A stretch of 49,316 nucleotides of DNA from Mizugakiibacter sediminis (GCF_000953855.2 NZ_DF970255.1:1-49316); one strand, 5' to 3'; shown: positions 22,956-33,206, counted from the stretch's first letter. The notes: generated by a model from the letters alone, not told the origin. Numbers and translations: made by a program.

Positions 22956-25900
22956 ATGCTGCCCCACCCGCCGCGCACGCTCTATTCGCTCTCCTTCCTC
23001 CGGCTCGCAGCGCCGGCCGCGTTCGCCCTCGCGCTCGCCGCCTGCGGCGGCAAGCCGGCGGCCACGCCGCCCCTGCAGGGGAAGCCCACCGCGCCCGGCA
23101 TCGCCGCCCAGGCGAAACCGCAGCCCTTCGCCCTGCTCTCCGCGCGTTCCGACGCGCAGGCCGCGCAGCCGACCCTGCAGCTGGAATTCTCGCGGCGCCT
23201 GGCCGGCGCGCAGGCGTTCGATTCGCTGATCGCGGTCGACGGCCCCAAGGGCGAGACGGTCGGCGGCAGCTGGGTGCTGGACGAGGACGGGCGCATCCTC
23301 GGCTTCCCCTACGTGCAGGCCGACGCCACCTACAGCGTGCGCATCAAGGGCGCGCTGATGGCCGCCGACGGCGCCACCCTGGGCCGCGACGTGCAGCGGA
23401 ACGTCTACACCGGCCCGATCGAGCCCGCCGCGGGGTTCGCCTCGCAGGGCAACGTGCTGCCGGCGCGCGACACGCGCGGCCTGCCGGTGATCTCGGTCAA
23501 CGTCGGCGAGGTCGACGTCGAGTTCCTGCGCGTGCGCGACGACGCGCTGCCGGCCTTCTTCGCCGCCTACCAGCGCAACGCGCGTCGCAGCGGCTGGGAC
23601 CTCGATCCGCAAGGCCCCTGGTGGGGCCACAAGGGCGAGCCGCTGACGCGCATCGCCGAATCCGTGTACAGCAACCGCTTCGCGCTGCAAGGCAAGCCGA
23701 ACGAGCGCACGATCAGCTACCTGCCGATCCAGAACGTGCGCGAGCTCGCGCAGCCGGGCCTGTACTTCGCCGCGATGAAGCGCGCCGGCACGTTCCGCGA
23801 CAGCTACGAGACCTGCTACTTCTTCGTCAGCGACATCGGCCTGCACACGCGCGTCTACCGGCAGAGCGCCTTCGTGCACGCCGCCTCGCTGAAGAGCGGC
23901 GAGCCGCGGCACGACATCGCGCTGACCGTGCTCGACGGCGCCGGCCGCGGCATCCTCGAAGCGCGCACCGACCGCGACGGCAACGCACTGCTGGCGTGGA
24001 CGCCCAAGCCGGATCAGGTGCTGGTGGCGCGCAGTGGCCGCGACGTCTCCATGCTGCCGTTCAACCGCCCGGCGCTGGACGTGTCCAACTTCGACGTGGC
24101 CGGCCGCAGGCAGGCGCCGTTCGAGGTGTTCGCCTGGTCCGGCCGCGATCTTTACCGGCCCGGCGAGACGCTGCGCGTCTCCGCGCTGCTGCGCGATTTC
24201 GACGGCCGCCCGCTGAAACCGCAGCCGCTGTTCCTGCGCCTGAAGCAGCCGGACGGCCGCACCTTCGCCGAGGCCGCGCTGCAACCGCGCGAGCTCGGCT
24301 ACTTCGAGTGGACGCGGGCGATGCCGGCCGACGCCCCCACCGGCAGTTGGCAGGTGGAATTCCGCACCGATCCCGCCGGCAAGGAGGCGGTGCAGTCGTT
24401 CGCGTTCCATCTCGAGGAGTTCCTGCCCGAGCGCCTGAAGCTCGACCTCGGCAGCGCGCAGCCGCGGCTGCAGCCCGGCAAGCCGCTGCACCTCGCCGTC
24501 GCCGCCGCCTACCTCTACGGCGCGCCCGCCGCCGGCAACCGCTTCACCGCCAAGCTGCTGGTCGGCGCCGAGCAGCATCCGATCGACGCGTTGAAGGATT
24601 ACGCCTTCGGCGATCCCACGCTGGAGCTGCCGAAGGACGCGCAGGACGTGATCGACGCGAAGCTGGACGAACACGGCGCGCTGCGCCAGGACATCGCCCT
24701 GCCGACGGAAGCGAAGCCGGTGGCGCCGCTGGCCGCGCTCGTCTCCGGCAGCGTCTACGAGAGCGGCGGCCGCGCGGTGACGCGCACCTTGAAGCGCGTG
24801 CTGTGGCCGGCCGATGTGCTGGTCGGCGTGCGCCCGCTGTTCGATCCCAAGGACGGCGCCGACAGCGAAAGCCGCGCCGGCTTCGAGATCGTGCGCGCGG
24901 ACGCCGCCGGCACGCTGCTCGCCGGCAAGGGCCTCAAGGTACGGCTGATCCGCGAACGCCGCGACTACCACTGGCTGTACGACCGCGACGGCGGCTGGCA
25001 CGTCGACTACGCCGCGCGCTTCGAGAACGTGGAGGAGCGCAGCCTCGACGTCGCCGCCGGCAGCAACGCCCGCATCGACTTCGCCGTCGAGTGGGGCAAC
25101 TACCGCCTGGAGATCGACGATCCCGCCACCGGCCTGACCATGCGCTATCCGTTCTTCGCCGGCTGGCGCTGGGACGACAGCGACAACCTCGGCAAGGAGG
25201 CGCGCCCGGACAAGGTCAAGCTGAAGCTGGACAAGCCGCGCTACCGCGCCGGCGACACGCTGAAGGTGACGGTGACGCCGCCGCATCCCGGCCCGGGCGT
25301 GCTGCTGGTCGAGTCCGACCGCCTGCTGTACGCGCGCGACATCGACGCGCGCGCCGGCGCCACCTTCGAGATCCCGGTGAGCAAGGACTGGGAGCGCCAC
25401 GACGTCTACGTCACCGCGCTGGTGTTCCGCGGCGGTTCCGCCGCCGAGCGCATCACCCCGGCGCGCGCGCTCGGCATCGCGCACGTCGACATCGACCGCG
25501 GCGACCGCCGCGTCGCCGTCAAGCTGGAAGCGGTCGAGCTGATGCGTCCCGACCGCAGCCTGGCGGTGCAGGTGAAGGCGCCGGCGCTGGCCGGCCGGAA
25601 GGCCTACGTCACGCTGTCGGCGGTCGACCTCGGCGTGCTCGACATCACCCGCTACGCGGTGCCCGACGCGGCCGCCTGGTTCTTCGGCAAGCGCGCGCTG
25701 GGCGTCGACGCGTTCGACCTGTACGGGCGCATCATCGAGAGCTTCGACGGCGTCGCCGCGCGCCTGCGCTACGGTGGCGACATGGCGCCGCCGGCGTTGC
25801 CGCACGCGACCCGCCCCGATGCGCGCGTGCGGATCGTCGACCTGTTCGCCGGCCCGGTCGCGCTGGACGCGCAGGGCAACGCCGCCGTGCGCGTGGACGT

Positions 25901-27932
25901 GCCCGACTTCAACGGCACGCTGCGCCTGGCCGCGCTGGTGTACGGCGAGCGCGCCTACGGCGCCGCCGAGGCGCAGACCGTGGTGCGCGCGCCGCTGGTG
26001 GCGGAGCCGAGCACGCCGCGCGTGATGGCGCCGGGCGACCGCGCCGCGATGACGCTCGACCTGCGCAACCTGTCCGGCAAGGACGGCACCGCCAAGGTGC
26101 GCGTGCGCAGCGAAGGCCCGCTGGCGATCGACGGCGCCGCGCGCAGCGTCGCGCTCGCCGACGGCGCCAGGCAGACCCTGACCTTCGCGCTGCGCGCCAA
26201 GGCCGGCAGCGGCGTCGGCGCCGTCGACATCCACGCCGAACTGGGCGACTACGCGGTCGACCGCCACTTCGAACTGATCGTGCGCCCGGCCTGGCCGGAG
26301 ACGGTCGCCACCGCCGCCTACGCGCTGGACGAACCGCGGCCGCTCGCCTTCGACGCCGGGGCCGCCAAAGGCTTGATGCCCGCCACCGTGCGCGCGCGCC
26401 TGACGCTGAGCGCATTGCCGTCGCTGCCCTACGCCAGCGCGCTGGCCGGCGTGCTGCGCTATCCCTACGGCTGCATCGAGCAGACCACCAGCAAGGCCTA
26501 CGCCGCATTGCTGCTGGACGACGGCCTGGCGCGCATGCTGGGCGTGCCGCCGCTGGGCGACGCCGAACGGCAGGCGCGCATGGCCGGCGCGTTCGCGCGC
26601 ATCTCCGGCATGCAGACCGCCGGCGGACACTTCTCGACGTGGGGCGGAGGCAGCGATGTCAATCCGTTCCTGACCCCGTACGTCGTCGAGTTCCTGCTGG
26701 ATGCGCGCGACGCCGGCTTCGCCGTGCCGCAGGGTACGTTGCAGAAGGCCCTGCAGCGCCTCGGCGACGACCTGTTGGCCGGCGGCCATCCCTACTACGG
26801 CTACGAGCACGCCGACCACCTGCGCTTCGCCGACGAGGCGTATTCCGGCTACGTGCTGGCGCGCGTCAACCGCGCGCCGCTGGGCACGCTGCGCGCGCTG
26901 TACGACAACGACCGCGGCAAGGCGCTGACGCCGCTGCCGCTGCTGCACCTCGGCATCGCGCTGAAGCTGATGGGCGACGGGCCGCGCGCGGAGAAGGCCG
27001 TCGCCGAAGCGTTCGCCATGCAGGGCGAGCGTCCGTGGTACCTCGGCGACTACGGCTCGGAGCTGCGCGACACCGCGCTGATGGTGGCGCTGGCGCGCCG
27101 CTACGGCCTGGCCAAGCCGCAATACGACGCGCGCGTGCTGGCGCTGGCGCGCGCCGTCGCCGAGCGCAAGCACCAGGATGCGGTGATGAGCGCGCGCCAT
27201 CCGTGGTGGGGCGGCTGGTCGCACCTCAGCACGCAGGAGCAGGTGGCGCTGGTGCGGCTGGTGCGCACGCTGGTCGGCGATGCGCACGCGCCGGTGCAAG
27301 GCTCGCTGGTCGTGGCCGGCAAGGCCGGGCGCGTCGACGCGGCGACGATGTGGAGCCGCGACTTCGACGGCGCCGAACTCACCCGCGGCGTGCGCTTCGA
27401 ACCGGCGGCGGCGCCGCTGTTCGCCACCTTCGACGTCGCCGGCGTGCCGCAGCAGGCGCCGCCGGCCGACGGCGGCAGGATCGACGTGCGTCGCCGCTGG
27501 TACACCACCGACGGCAAACCCTGGAACGGCGACGCGCTGAAGGAAGGCGACACGCTGATCGTCGGCCTCGCCATCGAGGCGCGCGAGGACATGCCGGACG
27601 CGCTGGTCACCGAACTGCTGCCGGGCGGCCTGGAACTGGAGAACCTCAACCTCACCGACGCCTCGCAGTGGCAGAAGGTCGTCGTCGACGGCATCAACCT
27701 CGGCGAGCGCGGCTCCGCCGCCGACCTCGTGCACGAGGAGTTCCGCGACGACCGCTACGCCGCCGCGCTGCGCCTGTCGCGCGGACAGCGGGCGCACCTG
27801 TTCTATCTGGTGCGCGCGGTGACCCCGGGCAGCTACGCCGTGCCGCCGCCGCAGGTCGAGGACATGTACCGGCCGGAACTGCGCGGCATCGGCAAGGCGG
27901 AGCGCGCCACGCTGAAGGTGGTGGAGCCCTGA
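22956..27932 (+). CDS. Bacterial alpha-2-macroglobulin lipoprotein (YfhM/ECAM-like) with thioester
   Basis: 1658-residue periplasmic, lipid-anchored protease trap. Characterised E. coli ECAM (1653 residues) captures proteases through a bait region and a reactive thioester. Seen: signal peptide with lipobox LAAC (Cys30) and a disordered Pro/Ala/Lys linker, then a chain of MG-type beta-sandwich domains, and the thioester motif PYGCIEQTTS with Cys1173 and Gln1176, close to ECAM Cys1187. The alpha-helical thioester-domain follows (ISGMQTAGGHFSTWGGG), then C-terminal receptor-like beta domains (LPGGLELENLN). The bait region cannot be placed from sequence. The ATG at 22956 has GGAGAGG just upstream; an in-frame ATG at 22914 would disrupt the signal. 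It is followed one base later by pbpC, the conserved partner. Confidence 0.95.
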   Translation: MLPHPPRTLYSLSFLRLAAPAAFALALAACGGKPAATPPLQGKPTAPGIAAQAKPQPFALLSARSDAQAAQPTLQLEFSRRLAGAQAFDSLIAVDGPKGETVGGSWVLDEDGRILGFPYVQADATYSVRIKGALMAADGATLGRDVQRNVYTGPIEPAAGFASQGNVLPARDTRGLPVISVNVGEVDVEFLRVRDDALPAFFAAYQRNARRSGWDLDPQGPWWGHKGEPLTRIAESVYSNRFALQGKPNERTISYLPIQNVRELAQPGLYFAAMKRAGTFRDSYETCYFFVSDIGLHTRVYRQSAFVHAASLKSGEPRHDIALTVLDGAGRGILEARTDRDGNALLAWTPKPDQVLVARSGRDVSMLPFNRPALDVSNFDVAGRRQAPFEVFAWSGRDLYRPGETLRVSALLRDFDGRPLKPQPLFLRLKQPDGRTFAEAALQPRELGYFEWTRAMPADAPTGSWQVEFRTDPAGKEAVQSFAFHLEEFLPERLKLDLGSAQPRLQPGKPLHLAVAAAYLYGAPAAGNRFTAKLLVGAEQHPIDALKDYAFGDPTLELPKDAQDVIDAKLDEHGALRQDIALPTEAKPVAPLAALVSGSVYESGGRAVTRTLKRVLWPADVLVGVRPLFDPKDGADSESRAGFEIVRADAAGTLLAGKGLKVRLIRERRDYHWLYDRDGGWHVDYAARFENVEERSLDVAAGSNARIDFAVEWGNYRLEIDDPATGLTMRYPFFAGWRWDDSDNLGKEARPDKVKLKLDKPRYRAGDTLKVTVTPPHPGPGVLLVESDRLLYARDIDARAGATFEIPVSKDWERHDVYVTALVFRGGSAAERITPARALGIAHVDIDRGDRRVAVKLEAVELMRPDRSLAVQVKAPALAGRKAYVTLSAVDLGVLDITRYAVPDAAAWFFGKRALGVDAFDLYGRIIESFDGVAARLRYGGDMAPPALPHATRPDARVRIVDLFAGPVALDAQGNAAVRVDVPDFNGTLRLAALVYGERAYGAAEAQTVVRAPLVAEPSTPRVMAPGDRAAMTLDLRNLSGKDGTAKVRVRSEGPLAIDGAARSVALADGARQTLTFALRAKAGSGVGAVDIHAELGDYAVDRHFELIVRPAWPETVATAAYALDEPRPLAFDAGAAKGLMPATVRARLTLSALPSLPYASALAGVLRYPYGCIEQTTSKAYAALLLDDGLARMLGVPPLGDAERQARMAGAFARISGMQTAGGHFSTWGGGSDVNPFLTPYVVEFLLDARDAGFAVPQGTLQKALQRLGDDLLAGGHPYYGYEHADHLRFADEAYSGYVLARVNRAPLGTLRALYDNDRGKALTPLPLLHLGIALKLMGDGPRAEKAVAEAFAMQGERPWYLGDYGSELRDTALMVALARRYGLAKPQYDARVLALARAVAERKHQDAVMSARHPWWGGWSHLSTQEQVALVRLVRTLVGDAHAPVQGSLVVAGKAGRVDAATMWSRDFDGAELTRGVRFEPAAAPLFATFDVAGVPQQAPPADGGRIDVRRRWYTTDGKPWNGDALKEGDTLIVGLAIEAREDMPDALVTELLPGGLELENLNLTDASQWQKVVVDGINLGERGSAADLVHEEFRDDRYAAALRLSRGQRAHLFYLVRAVTPGSYAVPPPQVEDMYRPELRGIGKAERATLKVVEP

Positions 27933-27933
27933 G

Positions 27934-30330
27934 GTGACGGCCCTGCGGCCACGCGCCGATTCGCAGCCGGCTCCCGCCGTGGCGGGGCGCCGGCAGCGCC
28001 TGCGGCGCGGGCTGGCGCGCACGTTGGCGCTGCTCGCCCTGCCCGTCCTCGCCGCGCTGATCCTCGACCGCCGGTTTCCGCTGCCGCTGCCCGATCCGCA
28101 GCGCGGCGCCACGCTGGTGCTGGCGCGCGACGGCACGCCGCTGCGCGCCTTCGCCGACGCCGACGGCGTGTGGCGCTATCCGAGCGCTCCCGAGCAGGTG
28201 TCGCCGCTGTACCTGCAGGCGCTGCTCGGCTACGAGGACCGCTGGTTCTGGAAGCATCCGGGCGTCAACCCGGTGGCGCTGGCCCGCGCGGCCTGGCAGT
28301 GGCTGCGCCACGGCCGCATCGTCTCCGGCGGCTCCACGCTCAGCATGCAGGTGGCGCGCATCCTCGACCCGGTGCCGCGCACGCCGCTCGGCAAGCTGCG
28401 GCAGATGCTGCGCGCGCTGCAATTGGAAGCGCACCTGTCGAAACGGCAGATCCTCACGCTGTATCTCGACCATGCGCCGTTCGGCGGCACGCTCGAGGGC
28501 GTCGAGGCGGCGTCCTGGGCCTATCTCGGCAAGCCGGCGCGGCGGCTGTCGCGTGCGGAAGCGGCGCTGCTGGCGGTGCTGCCGCAGGCGCCCAGCGAGC
28601 TCAGGCCCGACCGCCACCCGCAGGCCGCGCGCGCCGCGCGCGACAAGGTGCTGGCGCGCATGCGCACGCTGGGCGTGTGGACGCCGGAGCAGGTCGCCTC
28701 GGCGCGCCAGGAACCGGTGCTGGCGCGCTCGCTGCGGCCGCCGCTGTCGGCGGCGCTGCTGGCGCAGCGCCTGCACGCGGCGCGGCCGCAGGCGCGGCGC
28801 ATCGTCACCACGCTGGACGCGGAACTGCAGCGCGCCGTCGAGGCGCGCGTCGGCGACTACCTGGCGCGCCTGCCCGAACACACCTCGGCGGCGCTGCTGG
28901 TGGTCGACAACGCCACGCTGGAGGCGCGCGTCTACGTCGGCTCCGGCGCGTTCGGCGACGAGGCGCGCCTCGGCCACGTCGACATGGTCGACGCGCCGCG
29001 CTCGCCCGGCTCGACGCTGAAGCCGTTCCTGTACGGGCTGGCGCTGGACGACGGCCTGATCCACTCCGAGAGCCTGCTGGTCGACGCGCCGCAGGACTTC
29101 GGCGGCTACCGGCCCGGCAATTTCGACGAGGCCTATGCCGGGCCGGTCAGCGCGGCCGAGGCGCTGCAGCGCTCGCTGAACGTGCCGGCGGTGGACCTGC
29201 TCGACCGCGTCGGCCCGTCGCGCTTCGTCGCGCGCCTGGCCAACGCCGGCCTGCGGCTGCGGCTTCCCGACGGCGACGGGCCGAACCTGTCGATCGTCCT
29301 CGGCGGCGCCGGCGCGACGCTGGAGGAACTGGTCGGCGCCTACACTGCGCTGGCGGAAGACGGCGTCGCCGGCACGCCGCGCTACACCGCCGATGCGCCG
29401 CGCCGGCGCCGGCGCCTGCTGTCGCCGGGCGCGGCGTGGATCGTCCGCGCGATCCTCGAAGCGAATCCGCGGCCCGGCTACTCGCCGGGCGAATTCGACC
29501 TGTCCGCGCGCACGCGCGTCGCCTGGAAGACCGGCACCAGCTACGGCTATCGCGACGCATGGGCGATCGGCGCGACGCACCGCTGGACGGTGGGCGTGTG
29601 GATCGGCCGGCCCGACGGCACGCCGATGCCGGGCCAGTACGGCGCCGTCACCGCGCTGCCGCTGCTGTTCCAGGTGGTCGACATGCTGCCGCAGCCGCCG
29701 CGGCGGCTGTTGCCGGAGCCGCCGCCGGCGACGGTGCGCATGGTCGACGTGTGCTGGCCGCTCGGCCTCGCCTTCGATCCCGCGCAGCCGCAACTCTGCC
29801 GGCGGCATCGCCGCGCCTGGACGCTGAACGGCGTGGTGCCGCCGACGTTCGCCGAGCGCGACGGCGGCAACTGGAACGCCGGCGCGCTGGCGCTGCGCGT
29901 CGATGTCGCCGGGCGGCGCCTCAGCGCCGGCTGCCGCGCGCCGCACGAACGCGTAACGGCCATCGCGCGCTGGCCGGCGCTGGCGACGCCGTGGCTGGGC
30001 GTGGCCGAACGGCGCCGCAGCGCGCTGCCGCCGCTGGCGCCCGGCTGTCCCGCCGACGCGCTGGACGAGGCCGCGCCGCTGCACATCGACGGCGTGCAAC
30101 CCGGCGCCACGCTGGCGCGCGCGCCCGGTGCCGACCGTCCCGCACAGATCGCCTTGCGCGCGCTGGGCGCGCAGGGCGAAGTGCTGTGGCTGCTGAACGG
30201 CCGGCTGGCCGGCCGCAGCGAAGGCGCCGCGCCGATCACCCTCGCGCTGGCCGAGCCGGGCGAGCAGACCCTAACCGCGCTGTCCCGGCGCGGCGCTTAT
30301 GCGCAGGTGCGGTTCGAGGTGTTGCGGTGA
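27934..30330 (+). CDS. pbpC: Penicillin-binding protein 1C
   Basis: 798-residue bifunctional class A PBP. Order: one N-terminal transmembrane helix (about residues 29-46), GT51 glycosyltransferase with GYEDRWFWKHPGVNP (catalytic Glu101) and GGSTLSMQVARIL, transpeptidase with SPGSTLKPF (nucleophile Ser360, Lys363), SLN motif in QRSLNVPAVDLL, and KTGTSYGYRDAWAIG (KTG). The C-terminal 100 residues form a BiPBP_C beta domain (VLWLLNGRLAGRS). It is thought to repair peptidoglycan after envelope breach alongside the alpha-2-macroglobulin. The start GTG at 27934 lies one base after the upstream TGA, so translation is coupled; the upstream gene end supplies the GGAG-like region (GGTGGAG). Length is close to E. 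coli PbpC (770). Confidence 0.95.
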   Translation: MTALRPRADSQPAPAVAGRRQRLRRGLARTLALLALPVLAALILDRRFPLPLPDPQRGATLVLARDGTPLRAFADADGVWRYPSAPEQVSPLYLQALLGYEDRWFWKHPGVNPVALARAAWQWLRHGRIVSGGSTLSMQVARILDPVPRTPLGKLRQMLRALQLEAHLSKRQILTLYLDHAPFGGTLEGVEAASWAYLGKPARRLSRAEAALLAVLPQAPSELRPDRHPQAARAARDKVLARMRTLGVWTPEQVASARQEPVLARSLRPPLSAALLAQRLHAARPQARRIVTTLDAELQRAVEARVGDYLARLPEHTSAALLVVDNATLEARVYVGSGAFGDEARLGHVDMVDAPRSPGSTLKPFLYGLALDDGLIHSESLLVDAPQDFGGYRPGNFDEAYAGPVSAAEALQRSLNVPAVDLLDRVGPSRFVARLANAGLRLRLPDGDGPNLSIVLGGAGATLEELVGAYTALAEDGVAGTPRYTADAPRRRRRLLSPGAAWIVRAILEANPRPGYSPGEFDLSARTRVAWKTGTSYGYRDAWAIGATHRWTVGVWIGRPDGTPMPGQYGAVTALPLLFQVVDMLPQPPRRLLPEPPPATVRMVDVCWPLGLAFDPAQPQLCRRHRRAWTLNGVVPPTFAERDGGNWNAGALALRVDVAGRRLSAGCRAPHERVTAIARWPALATPWLGVAERRRSALPPLAPGCPADALDEAAPLHIDGVQPGATLARAPGADRPAQIALRALGAQGEVLWLLNGRLAGRSEGAAPITLALAEPGEQTLTALSRRGAYAQVRFEVLR

Positions 30331-30545
30331 GGGTGGTACGCGGGAGCAGGGAACAATGCGCCGGGCACAGTGATCGAGGGGCTTATCGAGATTTTTGTGC
30401 GTCGAACCTTCCACGCCCGTTCGTGCCGGCCGGTACCAGAGGAGCCGTCCGCAAGACGGCGGTCTTGCCGCGGCCAAACGGAGGCGCGCGCGCCTGCGCG
30501 CAGGCGCCGCGGACACACATGCGCGTGCCGCGCGACGCGGACCGT
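30331..30545. other. Convergent intergenic region with palindrome and hairpin
   Basis: 215 bp between the stops of pbpC (+) and mgtA (-). It holds a perfect hairpin GCAAGAC-GGCG-GTCTTGC (30451-30468), a perfect 18-bp palindrome GCGCCTGCG/CGCAGGCGC (30490-30507), and a locally AT-richer patch (cgagatttttgtgcg, about 30388-30402). No credible gene. The hairpins may end the two converging transcripts, though neither has a proper T-run. Confidence 0.5.
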
Positions 30546-33206
30546 TCAGGCGAGGCCGAAGCGGCGGATCAGCCAGCCTTTCGCCACCTGCGTCAGTGCC
30601 ATGTAGGCGAGCACGATCGCGGCGAGGTACGGCCAGAAACCGCCGGGCAGCGGCACGAAGCCGAACCAGGACGCCGCCGCCGAGAACGGCAGCATCATGC
30701 CGACCAGGCAGATCGTCGCCGTCGCCACGCGCAGCGGCAGGCTGGCCATGCTCTGCACGAACGGAATGCGCCCGGTGCGGATCACGTGCACGATCAGGGT
30801 CTGCGACAACAGCGACTCGACGAACCAGCCGGTCTGGAACAGCGCGGCGTGCGCGGCGTCGTTGACCCGGAACACGTACCACATCAGGCCGAACGTGGCG
30901 TAGTCGAAGAGCGAGCTGATCGGGCCGATGCACAGCACGAAGCGCGCGATCGCCCGCATGTCCCAGCTGCGCGGCCGGGCGACGTACTCCTCGTCGACTT
31001 CGTCGGTGGCGACCGCGGTCTGCGAGAAGTCGTACATCAGGTTGTTCAGCAGGATCTGCACCGGCGCCATCGGCAGGAACGGCAGCAGCGCGCTGGCGCC
31101 CAGCACGCTCAGCATGTTGCCGAAGTTGGAGCTGGCGGTCATCTTGATGTACTTGATGATGTTGCCGAAGACCTTGCGGCCCTCCTGCACGCCCTCCTCC
31201 AGCACGATCAGGCTCTTCTCCAGCAGGATGATGTCGGCGGAGGCCTTGGCGATGTCGACCGCGGTGTCGACGGAGATTCCGACGTCGGCCGCGCGCAGCG
31301 CCGGCCCGTCGTTGATGCCGTCGCCCATGAAGCCGACCACGTGGCCCTGCGCGCGCAGCGCGTCGATCACGCGCACCTTCTGCTGCGGATTGAGGCGGGC
31401 GAACAGCTGCGCCTCGCGCGCCGCCGCCGCCATCTCGCCATCGTCCATGCGGTCGATCTGCGGGCCGGTGACGACGCGGGCGACGTCGAGGCCCACCTGA
31501 CGGCAGACGTTGCGCGCGACGATGTCGTTGTCGCCGGTGAGGATCTTCACCGCGATGCCGTGCGCCTGCAGCGCCTGGATCGCATCGGCGGCGCTGTCCT
31601 TGGGCGGATCGAGGAAGGCCATGAAGCCGACCAGGGTCAGGTCGCGCTCGTCGTCGCGGCCGTAGGCCTCGCGCGTCGGGCTGAGCTCGCGGATGCCGAC
31701 GGCGATCACGCGGAAGCCGTCCTCGTTCAGCTCGCGGGCGACGCGGCGCACTTCGTCCAGGCGCTCTCGCGTCAGCGGCTGCACCTTGCCGCCGACGTCG
31801 ACGTTGACCGAGATGCCGAGCATCTCCGCCACCGCGCCCTTGCTGACCAGCAGGTGGCGGCCATCGTGGTCGCGCACCACCACCGACATGCGCCGGCGCT
31901 CGAAGTCGAACGGCACCTCGTCGACCAGCGCGAAGTCGGCGATCATGCGCGCCGCGTCCTCCGCCTCGACGCGCTCCAGCACGGCGACGTCCAGCAGGTT
32001 GCGCAGGCCGGTCTGGTAGTGGCTGTTGAGGTAGGCGAGCTGCAGCACGCGCTCGTCTTCCTCGCCGTCGGCGCCGACGTGTCGCTCCAGGATCACCTTG
32101 TCCTGCGTCAGCGTGCCGGTCTTGTCGGTGCACAGCACGTCGATCGCGCCGAAGTCCTGGATCGCCGGCAGGCGCTTGACGATCACCTCCTTGCGCGCCA
32201 TCGCCATCGCGCCCTTGGCGAGGTTGATGGTCACGATCATCGGCAGCATCTCCGGCGCCAGGCCGACCGACACCGCGATCGCGAACAGGAACGCCTCCAG
32301 CCAGTCGTGCTTGGCCCAGCCGTTGAGCACGAACACCAGCGGCACCATCACCGCCATGAAGCGCAGCATCAGCATGGCGAAGCGGCGCACGCCGATGTCG
32401 AAGCTGGTGGCCTGGCGCGGCGCGGTCAGCGCGCCGGCGAGCGCGCCGAAGCAGGTGTCGCGACCGGTGGCGACCACCACCGCCAGCGCGCTGCCGCTGA
32501 CCACGTTCGAGCCCATGAAGCAGAGGTTGCGCGCCTCCAACGGCGCGCCGGCGTCGGCGTCGGCCGCGGCGAACTTCTCCACCGGCATCGACTCGCCGGT
32601 CAGGCTGGACTGGTTGACGAACAGGTCCTTGGCGGCGAGCAGGCGCACGTCCGCCGGCAGCATGTCGCCGGCGGCGAGCAGGATCACGTCGCCCGGCACC
32701 AGATCCTCGATCGGCAGTTCGACGCGGCCGGCGGTATCGCCCTCGCCCTGCCGGCGCACGGTGGCGGTGTTGCTGACCATCTCGCGCAGCGCCTCGACGG
32801 CCTTGTCGGAGCGGCGCTCCTGCACGTAGGACAGCACCACCGACATCGCCACCATGCCGGCCATGATGCCGGCGGCCACCTTGTCGTCGACGAAGAAGGT
32901 GACCACCGCCAGCGTCAGCAGCAGCACGTTCAGCGGCGTGGCCGCGCGCACGAACAGTTCGCGCAGGATGGAATCCTTGCGGTCGTTGCCGACGACGTTG
33001 GGGCCGTACCGTTCGAGCCGTGCCTCGGCCTCGGCGGCGTCGAGGCCGGCGGTGCGGCTGTCCAGCCGGGCCAGCGCCTCGTCCGCGCCGAGGCGCGCGA
33101 TCTCGAGGAAGCGGCGCTGCTGTTCCGGCGCGACGCTCGGCGCGGCGCGGCCGCGCCCGTGGGCGCGCTCGGGAATCAGGGCCATCAGCGAAACCAGTTT
33201 GAGCAT
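30546..33206 (-). CDS. mgtA: Magnesium-translocating P-type ATPase
   Basis: 886-residue P3B-type ATPase importing Mg2+ across the inner membrane at the cost of ATP. Seen: N-terminal cation-ATPase domain, actuator motif TGES (203-206), phosphorylation motif CTDKTGTLT (Asp361), hinge MGDGINDGPALRAADVG, and ten predicted membrane segments, with the family signature GLAPEMLPMIVT in M4. Length fits MgtA/MgtB (about 898). The ATG at 33206 (MLKLVSLM) has GGAG 6 bases upstream; an ATG 12 bases earlier has no ribosome-binding site. The gene lies 237 bp behind lpxK with its own likely promoter and a structured leader, so transcription is probably controlled by Mg2+ supply (inference). Confidence 0.96.
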   Translation of the reverse strand: MLKLVSLMALIPERAHGRGRAAPSVAPEQQRRFLEIARLGADEALARLDSRTAGLDAAEAEARLERYGPNVVGNDRKDSILRELFVRAATPLNVLLLTLAVVTFFVDDKVAAGIMAGMVAMSVVLSYVQERRSDKAVEALREMVSNTATVRRQGEGDTAGRVELPIEDLVPGDVILLAAGDMLPADVRLLAAKDLFVNQSSLTGESMPVEKFAAADADAGAPLEARNLCFMGSNVVSGSALAVVVATGRDTCFGALAGALTAPRQATSFDIGVRRFAMLMLRFMAVMVPLVFVLNGWAKHDWLEAFLFAIAVSVGLAPEMLPMIVTINLAKGAMAMARKEVIVKRLPAIQDFGAIDVLCTDKTGTLTQDKVILERHVGADGEEDERVLQLAYLNSHYQTGLRNLLDVAVLERVEAEDAARMIADFALVDEVPFDFERRRMSVVVRDHDGRHLLVSKGAVAEMLGISVNVDVGGKVQPLTRERLDEVRRVARELNEDGFRVIAVGIRELSPTREAYGRDDERDLTLVGFMAFLDPPKDSAADAIQALQAHGIAVKILTGDNDIVARNVCRQVGLDVARVVTGPQIDRMDDGEMAAAAREAQLFARLNPQQKVRVIDALRAQGHVVGFMGDGINDGPALRAADVGISVDTAVDIAKASADIILLEKSLIVLEEGVQEGRKVFGNIIKYIKMTASSNFGNMLSVLGASALLPFLPMAPVQILLNNLMYDFSQTAVATDEVDEEYVARPRSWDMRAIARFVLCIGPISSLFDYATFGLMWYVFRVNDAAHAALFQTGWFVESLLSQTLIVHVIRTGRIPFVQSMASLPLRVATATICLVGMMLPFSAAASWFGFVPLPGGFWPYLAAIVLAYMALTQVAKGWLIRRFGLA

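Noticed and set aside
21795-28136. A minus-strand open frame of over 2,100 codons spanning the photolyase and alpha-2-macroglobulin genes
   Set aside because: It runs antisense or out of frame to two clear genes and has an Arg/Ala/Gln/His-rich composition, an expected artefact of very high GC DNA where stops are rare.
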